A stretch of 64,000 nt of DNA. It comes from Excoecaria cochinchinensis. Lineage: Eukaryota > Streptophyta > Magnoliopsida > Malpighiales > Euphorbiaceae. The translations under genes were made by a program, and so were the position numbers. Location: contig CANTUQ010000081.1 in NCBI GenBank assembly GCA_947683425.1, positions 11,238,501 to 11,302,500 on the forward strand. Direction: 5' to 3'. Under the pieces are notes generated by a model that worked only from the letters and a program-made list of their open reading frames with translations, was not told the DNA's origin and did not search any database. Numbering within the stretch: position 1 is the stretch's first letter; each line of letters begins with the position of its first letter. Positions 36,226 to 46,968 of this stretch are shown piece after piece.

Positions 36226-38313
36226 CCGAAATCGCCCGAAATTCAGTTTTTTCCGATTTTTCACCCAAATTTTCGTTTTTTATCCCATTTTTTAGGGTTT
36301 TTAAAGGCTTTTTTCAATTTTTAAAATTTAAAATAATTCATATCTGATTTAATTAAGATTCATTCATTAATTAGGAGGGTTTTAATAATTTCTTTACATA
36401 AAAAGAAAAGGATGAAAGCTAATGAGAGGCGAATTTTTTAGGGTTTTTTCTTCATCTTTTCTCTTCTTCTTCCTCTCAAAAATTCTCTCTAACTTTGATT
36501 AAATTTTTTTTCCCAACAAAAAATAAAAATAGTTCAATTTCTCTTCCTTTTTCCAATAAAATTTCTTTTAAACATATTTTTAGAAGAAGTTTTGTTTATG
36601 AACTTGATTTTGAGACAAATCAAATAATTATTTGCTCTCAAAATTCATTTTTTAACCTTTTATTTGTTTTTAATTAATTTTTTTCAAGGTTTTTTTTTTT
36701 TTTTTTGAATCGCTTTTTGATGAATAATGGATTTTGGAGCAAACAAAATAATTGTTTTGTTCCTAAAATCTAATTTTCATTTGATTTTCTAAAAAAAAAG
36801 TTTTTTTCCATAAATGATTTTTTTCTTGAGACAAACAAAATAATTGTTTGCTCATGAGAACATTTTGATCATTTTTTTTAATCTTTTTTCTTGGAATAAA
36901 ATTCCAACATTTTTATTATTTAATTCTAATCTTGCAAATCAAGAATAAGGAAATCAATCATCATTTTTATCTTCATCGAATCCGAAACTCTGAGGGTAAA
37001 CATTTTGGGTCTAATCTTTTTATTCCTATTTTTATTATTTTATTCATATTTAATTTATTAACATGTATATTATTATTATTATTATTATTTTCATTTATTT
37101 ATTTATTTGTTCTATTGCTTTTATATTTGTCTCATTTAACATGTTAATATATTATTTTTGTTCATGTAAATATTGATTTCTTATTATTGCTAACATGTAA
37201 ATAATTTATTTTTGCATTAATTTCTCATTATTTTTAACATGTAATTAATTAATTTTTTTGATTGATTTTTTTTAACATGTAAATGTTTTATGTTAATTGG
37301 GATAACATTAATTAATCACATCATTTATTTAATTATTTTCATCATTCTTTTATTCATTTTTTTATCATTCTTTTTCATTACTATTGTTGTATGTTTATTG
37401 TTTATTCATTTATTTGTTTATTTTCATTATTCATTATTATTATCATCATGTTCATATTTTTATGTATTAATTCATTAATATTTTTTATTTATTTCAATCA
37501 CATCATTTAATTCATTTGTCATTCATAATACATTTTTCTCATTTATTTTAAGTTGTTAAAATGGTAATTCATTTGTCATTATGATGTCATCTTATTTTAT
37601 TTTATCTTATTTTATTTTATTTTATCATTCATTATTTTATATATTTAATTGATTTTATTGATTTAATTACTAATATTATTTCATTTGTGTTTTGTTTTTC
37701 ATGTCAAAACTTATTTTCTTTACTTGGGCATTTTTGCGAGCACCCGAGGAGATCCAGAAGGCTCGTTTAGGTTAAATATTTAATTACTTTATTTGTAATA
37801 TTTCATTTATTTGGCTTTTTCATTTATTTTGTCATGTAATTTTCTTATAAAATTGTTTATTTTAGGCACGCTAAAAAGAAAATCACAAAAACATTTTTAT
37901 TAATTAACTTGGAACCTTTCCTAATAAAAATGGGACCAATGTCCCAATTTTCTCCATCCAAAATAAAAATTATCACATCAAAATTATTTTATAATAAATA
38001 TGCATGCGAGGACCAATGTCCTCATCTTTAATATATATCCCGTTTTATGCATGCTTTATATTTTATTTACAATGGGGGTTGTATTCTGCCCCTAGTTTTA
38101 TTATAATTTATTTTCACGCACTCTACTTTAATTATACTTTTATTTATCGCTTCCTTTGAATGAATAACTTGCGCTTTAATTAAACTGCACCGAATTGAAT
38201 GAGAAAAGGGACGAAACGCTAAATTTAAAACTCAAATATAAACTTAATCAAGGTATGAATAAATGGAAAGTCCCGAAACTACTCTGGTCTTTGGGCTCAA
38301 TGAGGCTAGAGGG

Positions 38314-38600
38314 CCACCTCGGCATTTTGTTGGGGTGGAAACCTCCAAGACACCTGTTATGTCCCTTAAAAGGATCAAACTTGCACAGTCCTAGGCGCCA
38401 CGAGGCGAGAGGGCCATCTTAATGTTCTATTAAGGTGGATACCTCCAAGACACCTCTGGTTTGCCCAAGCATGCGGCTAGAGGACCATCCTATCATTAGA
38501 GTGGATACCTCCAAGACACCTCCGGCTTGCCTATAATGGACATAGCAGCGCTGCCTTAGGCTCACTGAGGCTAGACGACCTTTCCCAATGTTCTATTGGG
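38314..38600 (+). repeat. U5 sub-repeats with four stem-loops
   Basis: Four units of roughly 85-100 bp, each of the form GAGGC(T/G)AGAGG, inverted repeat, TGG, ACTCC/ACCTCC. Stems: 38314-38338 (CCACC...GGTGG, ten pairs with wobbles), 38414-38438 (CTTAAT/ATTAAG core, loop GTTCT), 38485-38504 (weak) and 38584-38600 (CCCAAT/ATTGGG, loop GTTCT). The last is present in other Tat LTRs of the window. Confidence 0.75.
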
Positions 38601-38677
38601 TGGCGACTCCAAGAAACCTCCTTGTTGCCCAAAATGGACGCACTTGTAATTTCTTTCAAGTTTGGCGCGCGTCACAA

Positions 38678-38696
38678 TGGTGACTCCACTGGGGAC
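38678..38696 (+). other. Primer-binding site, tRNA-Arg type
   Basis: TGGTGACTCCACTGGGGAC, two bases after the LTR. It has T where element 1 has C at the fourth base, a possible decay mutation. Confidence 0.7.
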
Positions 38697-39715
38697 AATA
38701 CTCAAGACTTCGGTTCGAAAGTGCCTTGGTTAAAATTTACAATTGAGTTTTAATTTAAAAATTTCATCCTTTTTTGAAACTGCATTGCATCTCATTAGAG
38801 CCTTAGATCTATGCTAGTTTGGTCCCTCTTTCAACCTCGGTGCGTTCCCGAAGCACAACCCTACGTTCACTCAATGTAGGGAAGTGTTAAGGATAATCAC
38901 CAACCCAAGCCTTATACCATCATGGTATATTAAATGGAGACCCGATCGATCGTTATGCTGGTGATGAGCTAGACCCATTGGCAGGGATCATGCTTGGGTA
39001 GACCTAAAGTATCATCACTCGGGCTAAAGCTCATGTAACGGCAATAGATACTTCCCCTAGGTGGTATGAACCATAATACCTTGCTTGCTATATGGATTAT
39101 TATGTATTGGACAAGCCCAGATAATTTGATCGGTCACCTAATCAAAGGCTTTCATGCCCCGATAGGCCCATGTTAACTTATTCGGACTGCTTAAATACAC
39201 AATGATCATAACTCATGCGCTTGTGCATTAGTTAAGAGAGGTTATGCTACTGGTTTTCCGTCGTGCACCATGCGTGTCCATCGGATTCCCTGTTAACCCA
39301 TGGGCTAAGCCCACCTAGGACAGAGACTGTACGACCTCGTGTGTGGGGGCAATAAGGTTGGAAGGATCTATCTGCTTGCATGTAGTTGTGGATGATGCAT
39401 TGCATATTCATGTCATTCATGCACAAATAATTTTTTTTTTATTTATTTCTTCCCTATGTATACATCCTATTCTTTGCATATAATTATTACATGTACATAT
39501 TATCCTGTGTATAGTTTTTCAAATGTTTCACATGTATCATTATAATCTCTTGTAGTCATTGTATACCCTTTGTTGCACAGCACGACAATGCATTAATCTC
39601 TTTTAGTCACTATATACCCTTTGTTGTACAGCACGACAATGCATTGCATATTATTCATGCATCATTCTAAGCCTTGCTTTTTAGCCATTGTAGACCATTT
39701 GCTTGGATTGTTAGG

Positions 39716-40760
39716 GGATCTCAACAGTTGTCTAAAGAGTGATCAGAGTTTTGGTTGGCTGACAAAGATTTAGCATCCTTGCCAGAGCATCTAAAGGTAG
39801 TAGAAATGGTTGGCCCTTCGCAACAGACCGAAGAGACTCGTGCCTTGATTGCCCAGGAGATGGATAGAAGGTTTGAAGAGCTTGAAAAAAGGCTATTGGT
39901 TGTGATCAAAGAAAGAATGGATGCCATCGCGCTTATTCTGTAAGCTCAACTTCTGGCGACTACTACACTTAACCAGGTTGAGCCGGCCATTATCAAGAAG
40001 GCCTATACCAAAAAGGTTGCAGCGTCTCCTTTTGCTTGCGAACCCAGATCCAAAGGGCTATTTATTTTGCTAATCGAACAAGGAAGAGGCAAGAAGCCTG
40101 CTCTAGCATATGACTATATTCCTAAAAAGGAAGACATTTCAGCAGTGACACAAGCTCTGAATAGTAAAGCATCAAGGGCATGATATGATTTAAGGTCAGG
40201 CTCAGGTCCGTACTTAGGTGAAACATTGGAGGGGTCTTCGATGTGATTACAAGAACAAGTAAGAAGGGCAGAAGGAATAGAGACAGTCAATAGACATCCC
40301 TAGGTCCTCAGGCACGAAAAAAGAGATAGCTGATCTTGAAAAAGAAATTATAAAGTCCAAGCTTGCAACTACCCGAGTGCCTCTCAATAAGATTGTTACT
40401 GGTCCTGCAAGTCTAAGAGTGGGTTATTATGATAATAGCAGTAGTGACCGAAGGACAGAAAAAGCGCCAACCACAGAAGTGAATCGAAGGCATTTTTCTA
40501 ATTTAGGTAGATCCTTATCTTGGGTCCTCAAGAGGCTGATGAAGGAGGAGATATTACAGCCATTGCCAGCTAGGCCTGTCAGAAGCTAGGGACAGCCCGA
40601 TCATAAAGGGGATGAGTATTATGCCTTCCACCAGCACACCGGGCATACCACAGATTATTGTAAGCCCTTAAGACATACCATTCAAGATCTGATTGACTCC
40701 AAGAAGATCTCCAACCCAGAAAAGCAAAAGGAAAATAATAAGATGGACTAAGTACCTAAG
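39716..40760 (+). pseudogene. gag: Tat gag remnant, element 2
   Basis: Broken gag frames. From 39755 MADKDLASLPEHLKVVEM leads into a charged helix (RFEELEKRLLVVIKERM). Near 40610-40715 the string YYAFHQHTGHTTDYC followed by LRHTIQDLID corresponds to the conserved Tat/Ogre gag finger (usually with C at the first position, here Y) and its following helix. Several stops lie between, and the size is well below a complete Tat gag. Preceded by a leader (38697-39715) shared with element 1. Confidence 0.7.
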
Positions 40761-40949
40761 TGGAAAGACAGGACGGTTCTTAGGGATGATAATGGACCAT
40801 CGACTGCAACAGCTGTGTTGGCAAGAACAGAAGTTGATTAGCTATTTAGAATGTTCTTTTCATTTTTGAACTGTTTAATAATAACATTTTAGTTTCATTA
40901 ATAAGATGAACGTCTTTGCTTACTGTGTTATATCTCTAATGATTTCACT

Positions 40950-41395
40950 ATGCATAATCATGAGCATGACTCATCCCTATTTGATATTGATTCAATTGAT
41001 ATTACTCCATTTAATCTTAGAGCTTTGGAAAACCCAAAGAAAATCTTGATAGCATCTAATGCAACTCTTGAAGTGAGATCAAAATTTGAGAGAACTAAAA
41101 TAAAATACGAAAAAGTCTTTGCTTGGACGTATGAAGACATACTAAGAGTTGATCGCGGAATCACCGAGTACGCCATTCCAAATACCACAATCATGAACTG
41201 ACCATGCAGAAGCTCAAAAGATTGAAGCTGGAAGGGGCATAAAAGGTCAAAAAGAGGAATCAACAAGCAGAAGCGAAGCCAAAATTTCTTGTCCATCTTG
41301 GTTGGTCAATATTATACCAAATCGAGAAGAGGAGGAGTGCGTGTATGTGTAAACTATTAGGATTTGAACAAAGCTTATCCTCAAAAGAAAAAAAA
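40950..41395 (+). pseudogene. pol: Tat RT N-terminal remnant, element 2
   Basis: LENPKKILIASNATLEVRSK, then VFAWTYEDILRVDRGI, are the segments preceding RT in Tat-lineage pol. After a stop, GGVRVCVNY and DLNKAYPQ match the first RT motif (GKVRVCVDYRDLN in relatives). The reading then ends in an A-rich tract (41395-41460), and the rest of RT, with its catalytic aspartates, is absent. Confidence 0.75.
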
Positions 41396-41865
41396 AGAAT
41401 AGAAAAAAAAAGAACAAGGAAAAAAAGAGAAAAATAAAATACAAAAAAAAAGAGAGAGAAGGAAAAGAATCAATATGTAGATTCAAAAACCATCATGGGG
41501 GGCAAGCTTTGTTTAAATCCCGCTGATCTACACATGCTCGTACTTTGCCATTTTTCTTGACTTCCGAAAAGGACCACAAAAATTATATCGACTTGCAATG
41601 GATATAGGTTGCTCGAGCTTGGAAATAAGCATCATAGGGGAGGTATGCCCTATGGCCTCTAACGGACAGGGTCATCGAAAGGAGCTCGATATGTCAATAT
41701 GGTCTCCCGTACCCCACAAGGTTCAAGAACAGAAGGAAAATTTATGGCTAAAGCTAGGGAGCCACTCCATAGGTATGGTTTCAAAGGCCGCGAGTCCTCT
41801 CTGTATTGCCCTCAAATCAATGAGGCATAAGAGGCTGCTAGCAAGACTATCTTGGTCAAGATGAT

Positions 41866-42370
41866 CCAAAACTACAAAGGTTGGGTACAGAAGTTGCCTT
41901 TTGCATTTCAAAGCTACATAACCACTATCGGAACCTCTAAAAGAGTCAACCTTTATTCCTTAACACAGGGGGCATAAAAAGTATAGCCGGTCAAAGTAGA
42001 GCTCAAATCTTTAAGAACAGTCATGAAAGCCCAAATTTTGGAAGCCGACAAGGCACAACAACGGCAGCAATAATTGAACAAGTCAGACAAGGATAGGTCA
42101 TGGGATTATCGCCATGGTTAGATATATCAGAAAACATTCTGCTTGATCCTGGAAGAAAGACAAAAAGCACCACTGAAGGAGGGAGATTTAATCTTTAAGC
42201 AAGTGAGTCCGAATCTTTTGGGTGAATAAGGCAAATTCAGACCAGTGTAAGAAGGCCCATTTGTTCTTGAGAAGTTATTATCCAAGGGAACAGCATTTTC
42301 GATAAATAGTGATGAAGATGACTTTAAAGAACCGATCAGCATCAACAGACTCAAAAGGGTCCATAGCTAA
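41866..42370 (+). pseudogene. pol: Tat integrase C-terminal remnant, element 2
   Basis: One frame with about five stops reads through segments typical of the Tat integrase end: KGWVQKLPFAFQSYITTIGT, then PLKEGDLIFKQVSPN, EGPFVLEKLLSKG and EPISINRLKRV. The catalytic core and zinc finger are not seen. Bases 41460-41865 hold related sequence that I could not assign. Confidence 0.65.
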
Positions 42371-45084
42371 AGACTTAAAAATCAAAAGAAGAGAATAAAA
42401 GCCCCGCGGGTTGAAAACCAAAAAAAGGCGGCCTTGCTAAAAATGGGCGCCTCGTCAGGGTGAAAACCAAAAAAAGGCACCCTGGACAAAAATTAGGGGC
42501 TTGAGAGAAAATATCCAATCAAGAAAACCCGAGAGGGCTGATTGCAGACAGGAGTTTGATGCTTACAAGATCTACTCTAAGAGTAGATGTAGTTTTGCAT
42601 TTTGAATCAATGTTAGATAATGATCATGTATAGAGAAATTATACCAAAATGTACACAATCTTTGCAACTACATGTGTTCATTATTTTCTAGTTCATTTAT
42701 AAAAAGAGAAATGTTGTTCATTGCTGAATGCATGAAATCTAAATAGCTACACTCTGCTACTGCTCTCACCATCCGGATGTCTGAGTTGATGAGTTCTGCT
42801 ATCGATTGCGGGACTGAGCACCTACCTCTTGAGTGCATTAGTGGGAGTAAGGAACAATCCCCGATAGATGGTACAATAGTCTTCATCGGCAGCTTGCCTA
42901 GAGGCCATGATGTATGGAGGTCAAAACCGAAGATAAAGGTCCATCTATGAAAGATAGGGATGCCTCGCTATATCGTTAATCCCTCTGAACTATCGAGCAC
43001 AATGGGTGGTAATGTAAAAGGCAGTCTCATAAAGCCCTAAAAAACCTGATCCTCATTCACTACCTCACCTAATCTGACAACACATTCATCCAGAAAGTCA
43101 AAGGAATGCAACTGATGCCTAGAGAGAAATACCTCAAAGAATAACTGCTGATTATCCTAGGAATGTACTTTGATAGTAGCTTCAACTTTTCTTGCAGCCG
43201 TACCTGAAAGGCAAGAGAGTCTCAAAAAAAAAGGGCCGTTAGAGATGAAAACCGTGACTGGCTCTTTAAGCAAAAGTTAGGCCAAAAGGCAGGGTGAAAA
43301 CCTGGGAACAGGCAGTCTGTCCTTCAAAAAAATGAATGCAAAAAAAAAGCCGCTGGAGTGGGTTGGGTCCATTCCAGGCAAAAATTAGGCACAGGGTTAT
43401 GTGAAAATCCCTAAAGGGACGCATTTCCCGCTAAGAAAAGTTAGTGTGAAAATCCACAAGGGACGGACTACCTTTAAAATAATGACTTTTGAAGCCTGGA
43501 GTGATAAGGCGGCATTACTCCAAATAAATTTCCTTTAGGCAGGTGATGCATAATGTAGAACTTGATTCAGAGTCATGGGGGTAAAATGCTCGTTGACCGG
43601 GGGGCAAAGATAAGTACGGGTCAGTTCTCCTTGAAAAGATTATGGGTCAGAGTCCGTAAAGGCAAGACAACGCTTTTCTACATCCTTGGAAGCATCAGAC
43701 AATGTGAGCAGCCGAGCAGTACCGTCAACAAATCCCTTAATCACCAGGGATGTAGTCTATCCATTTTTGCATATCACATGCATCTCACATGCATAGATCT
43801 TTTGCATATCCCCCTGCATATCACGTGCATCTAGTGCTAGACACTTATAGTTGTGTACACATAATTTTTGTACGTTATTCCTTTGCATGTGTTTTCTATA
43901 TACAGTTTTGTATGTATATTTCACACACATAATTCCATACGCACACACAATCTTTTGTATATGTTGTCGTGTACATGACTTAGAGGGAAGGTTCCGAATA
44001 GACCTCATGAGCAAGGGTGATCCAAGAGATGGGTTCAGCTCAACATTATCGGCCACTGTATCCGGCATAAAATCAGGTGAATATGTACAGAGGTGGAACG
44101 CCCAGAAAAATAAGCCTATCCAGGCACACCATGCTGAGGGCAATCCGAAATCACACAAATCTACAGAAAAGAAGATCATTTGAGAAGTCGGACTACCCAC
44201 ACATACTTCAGTTGGAGGCAATCAGACGCAAAAGTGGGCCGGGGTACAGTTTCAGCTCTACATCGGCGCTCATCCATGCCGAATAATTAGATCAATTTGA
44301 ATTCCTCACGAGAATGGAATCTCGCGGACCTGCTCCCAAGAAAACATTTAAAAGAGTAAGCCTATTCATGCACACCATGCCGGGGGCAATCAGGTAAGTT
44401 TCTCTATCATAAGATGTACGCTCACACACATCACACAAAGTATACAAAATCCAAATTCAAATGTACAAAGAATACAACTCTTCAAAAAAAAACAAACAAG
44501 CAAACACAAAAACAACGAAAAACAAACACAAAAACAACAACAACAACAACAAAAAAACAAAACAACACAAAACAAAAAGAAAAAGATATTTTCAAGGCCT
44601 TAAAAATCCAATATACTGTAAAAATTCAAATACATCCAAAATGTAAGAATCCCAAAAACTTACAGGAACAAAAAAAAACAAAAAAAAATAAAGATCATTT
44701 TAAGAGTCGCCAAAGACATTGAAACCTATCCACCTGCAGGCAAGCAACAAAACCTCCAATCTAATTTTCCTCTGAGGAGGCTCAAATCTATTTTTCTCTC
44801 TGGAGGCTCCACATCAAATTCTCTCACCCTTTTGAGAAGTATGTAGGTCTTTTCAACAAGGAGGCAATGTTAGAGATGATAGAGGAATCGATATTTGGGG
44901 AAAAACCAACGTCCTTCAGGGGGGACACCCGTTTGACATCGGCCCCAACAGGTATGTACTGCCACAGGTAAGTACCTCTTTTATATACCCTGCATATTTG
45001 CTTTGTCCTTTATTATAGAAAAAAGGTTCATGATAAGCACTAATAAAAACAATGATGAGTGAGTCACCATGCTGACCTAAGGAT
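42371..45084 (+). other. Untranslated 3' region of Tat element 2
   Basis: No gene supported. Blocks at 43225-43490 (GCCGTTAGAGATGAAAACCG and the following GGGTGAAAACCTG) match 15505-15760 in element 1. The region also has an AAC-rich microsatellite near 44530-44555. A single CCTCTGAGGAGGC plus one variant near 44770-44810 corresponds to the unit amplified at 16057-16370. Confidence 0.7.
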
Positions 45085-45780
45085 GGTCGACAGTCGAATA
45101 TTGCACTAGCCGGATGGGGGTTAGCAGATCAGACACTGTACTAGCCGGATGGAGGTTAGCAGATCAGACACTGCACTAGCTGGATGGGGGTTAGCGGATC
45201 AGAATATTGTACTTGCCAGATGGGGGTTAGCAGATCAGAATATTGTACTAGCCGGATGGGGGTTAGCAAATTAGAATATTGTAATAGCCGGATGGGGGTT
45301 AGCAGATCAGATATTGTACTAGCCGGATAGGGGTTAGCAGATCAGAATATTGTACTAGCCGGATGGGGGTTAGCAGATCAGGATATTGTAATAGCTAGAT
45401 GGGGGTTAGCAGATCAGAATATTATACTAGCCGGATGGGGGTTAGCAGATCAGAATATTGTACTAGCCGGATGGGGGTTAGCAGATCAGAATATTGTAAT
45501 AGCCAAATGGGGGTTAGCATATCAGAATATTGTACTAGCTGGATGGGGGTTAGCAGATTAGAATATTGTACAAGCCAGATGGAGGTTAGCAGATCAGATA
45601 TTATACTGACCGGATGGGGGTTAGCAGATCAGATATTGTACTGACCGGATGGTGGTTAGCAGATCAGATATTATACTAATCGGATGGTGGTTAGCAGATC
45701 AGATATTGTACTGACCAAATGGTGGTTAGCAGATATTACACTGACCGGATAATGGTTAGCAGATAAGATGTTACACAGAT
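45085..45780 (+). repeat. About 36-bp tandem repeat, some 19 copies
   Basis: Unit core CTAGCCGGATGGGGGTTAGC followed by AGATCAGAATATTGTA. The period is about 36 bp, with 34-35 bp variants towards the right, where GGGGG becomes GTGG. Copies are similar enough to suggest recent amplification. Confidence 0.93.
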
Positions 45781-45849
45781 CGGTTGAAGGTTACCAAGGT
45801 TATGCTGTGCAAGCCCAGAAGCGTCTAGCAAAACAGAACGTTCAACCAC

Positions 45850-46800
45850 ATGCAGTAAAATAGATCGCAACCGAGTTGCAGTTAGAGAACAGTGCATCTC
45901 ATAGATACTGCGCGAGCCGAGATGAGGCCAGCAGAGCACGTATGGTAGAACAGATCGCAACGGGATTGTAGTTAGAGAACACTACATCTCACAGATACTG
46001 TGCGAGCTGAGATGAGGCCAGCAGAGCACGTGCGGTAGAGCAGATCGCAAACAGAGGTTATAGTTAGAGTACTATATCTCACAGAATCCGTGCAGGCCGG
46101 GATGAGGCTAGTGGGACACCAGCGATAGAACAAATCGCAAACAGAGGTTGTAGTCAGAGAGTACTACACCTCACAGACACCGTGCAGGCCGAGACGAGGC
46201 TAACGGGACACCAGCGATAGAACAGATCGCAAACAAATGTTGTAGTCAGAGAGTACTGCACCTCACAGACATCGTGCAGGCTAGGACGAGGCTAGCGGGA
46301 CACTAGCAATAGAACAGATCGCAAACAGAGGTTGTAGTCAGAGAGTTCTGCATCTCACAGACACCGTGCAGGCCGAGATGAGGTCAGCGGGATAGACTAG
46401 CTACCGTGCATGCCGAGACAAGGACAGCGGGGCACACGCGATAGAACAGATCGCAACGGGACTGTGGTTAGAGAATACTGTATCCCACAGATATCGTGCA
46501 AGCCGAGATGAGGCCAGCGGGACAGACCAGCTACCATGCATGCCGAGACGAGGACAGCGGTGCACACGTGATAGAACAGATCACAACGGGACTGTGGTTA
46601 GAGAATACCGCATCTCATAAACACCGTGCAAGCTGAGATAGGCCAGCAGGACATATCAGCCACCATGCATACCGAGATGAGGACAGCAGGGCAGACGCGA
46701 TAGAACAGATCGCAACGGGATTGGGGTTAGAGGACACCGCATCTCACAGACGCCGTGCAAGCCGATCGGAGGCGAGCGGGACAATGCGATAGAAAAGATT
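45850..46800 (+). repeat. 90-bp then 130-bp tandem repeats
   Basis: Units marked by CAGATCGCAAC start near 45862, 45952, 46042, 46132, 46224 and 46315 (about 90 bp), then near 46450, 46578 and 46708 (about 130 bp). The longer units carry an extra segment with ATGCCGAGAC and GAGGACAGCGGGGC. Confidence 0.88.
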
Positions 46801-46953
46801 GCAAACAAGCCACAGTCGGATAGCACTACAGCTCAAAGGCAACAAGTCACAACATTCCACACGGCAAAAAGGTAAGGGCTGCCTCAGGTACGCATCTCTT
46901 TCCTTTCTCCTCTGAATTTTGGCTCATCTAGGCACTAGTGCCCTAATTTCCCC

Positions 46954-46968
46954 AAAATTGGGGGCAAC
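46954..46968 (+). other. Polypurine tract region of Tat element 2
   Basis: AAAATTGGGGGCAAC before the 3' LTR start, the same string as in element 1. Confidence 0.8.

Larger units (their letters stand above)
35834..38676 (+). repeat. 5' LTR of Tat element 2
   Basis: 2843 bp, from TGTAGACACCAGATCC to GCGCGTCACA. It contains a GC-rich island (36052-36225), AT-rich U3/R with ATT and TTTTA runs, the block GGACCAATGTCCTCA near 38009, and four U5 sub-repeats with stem-loops. No genes. Confidence 0.88.

Noticed and set aside
36068..36347. Arg/Ala-rich frames over the GC-rich LTR islands, also at 47206-47532 and 20822-21206
   Set aside because: Open only because GC-rich repeats lack stop codons. Frames are not preserved between the two LTRs of element 2.
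45085..45780. Regular direct repeats resembling a CRISPR array
   Set aside because: The whole 36-bp unit is repeated with no unique spacers, there are no cas-like genes, and it sits in the 3' region of a plant retrotransposon, where tandem arrays are expected.
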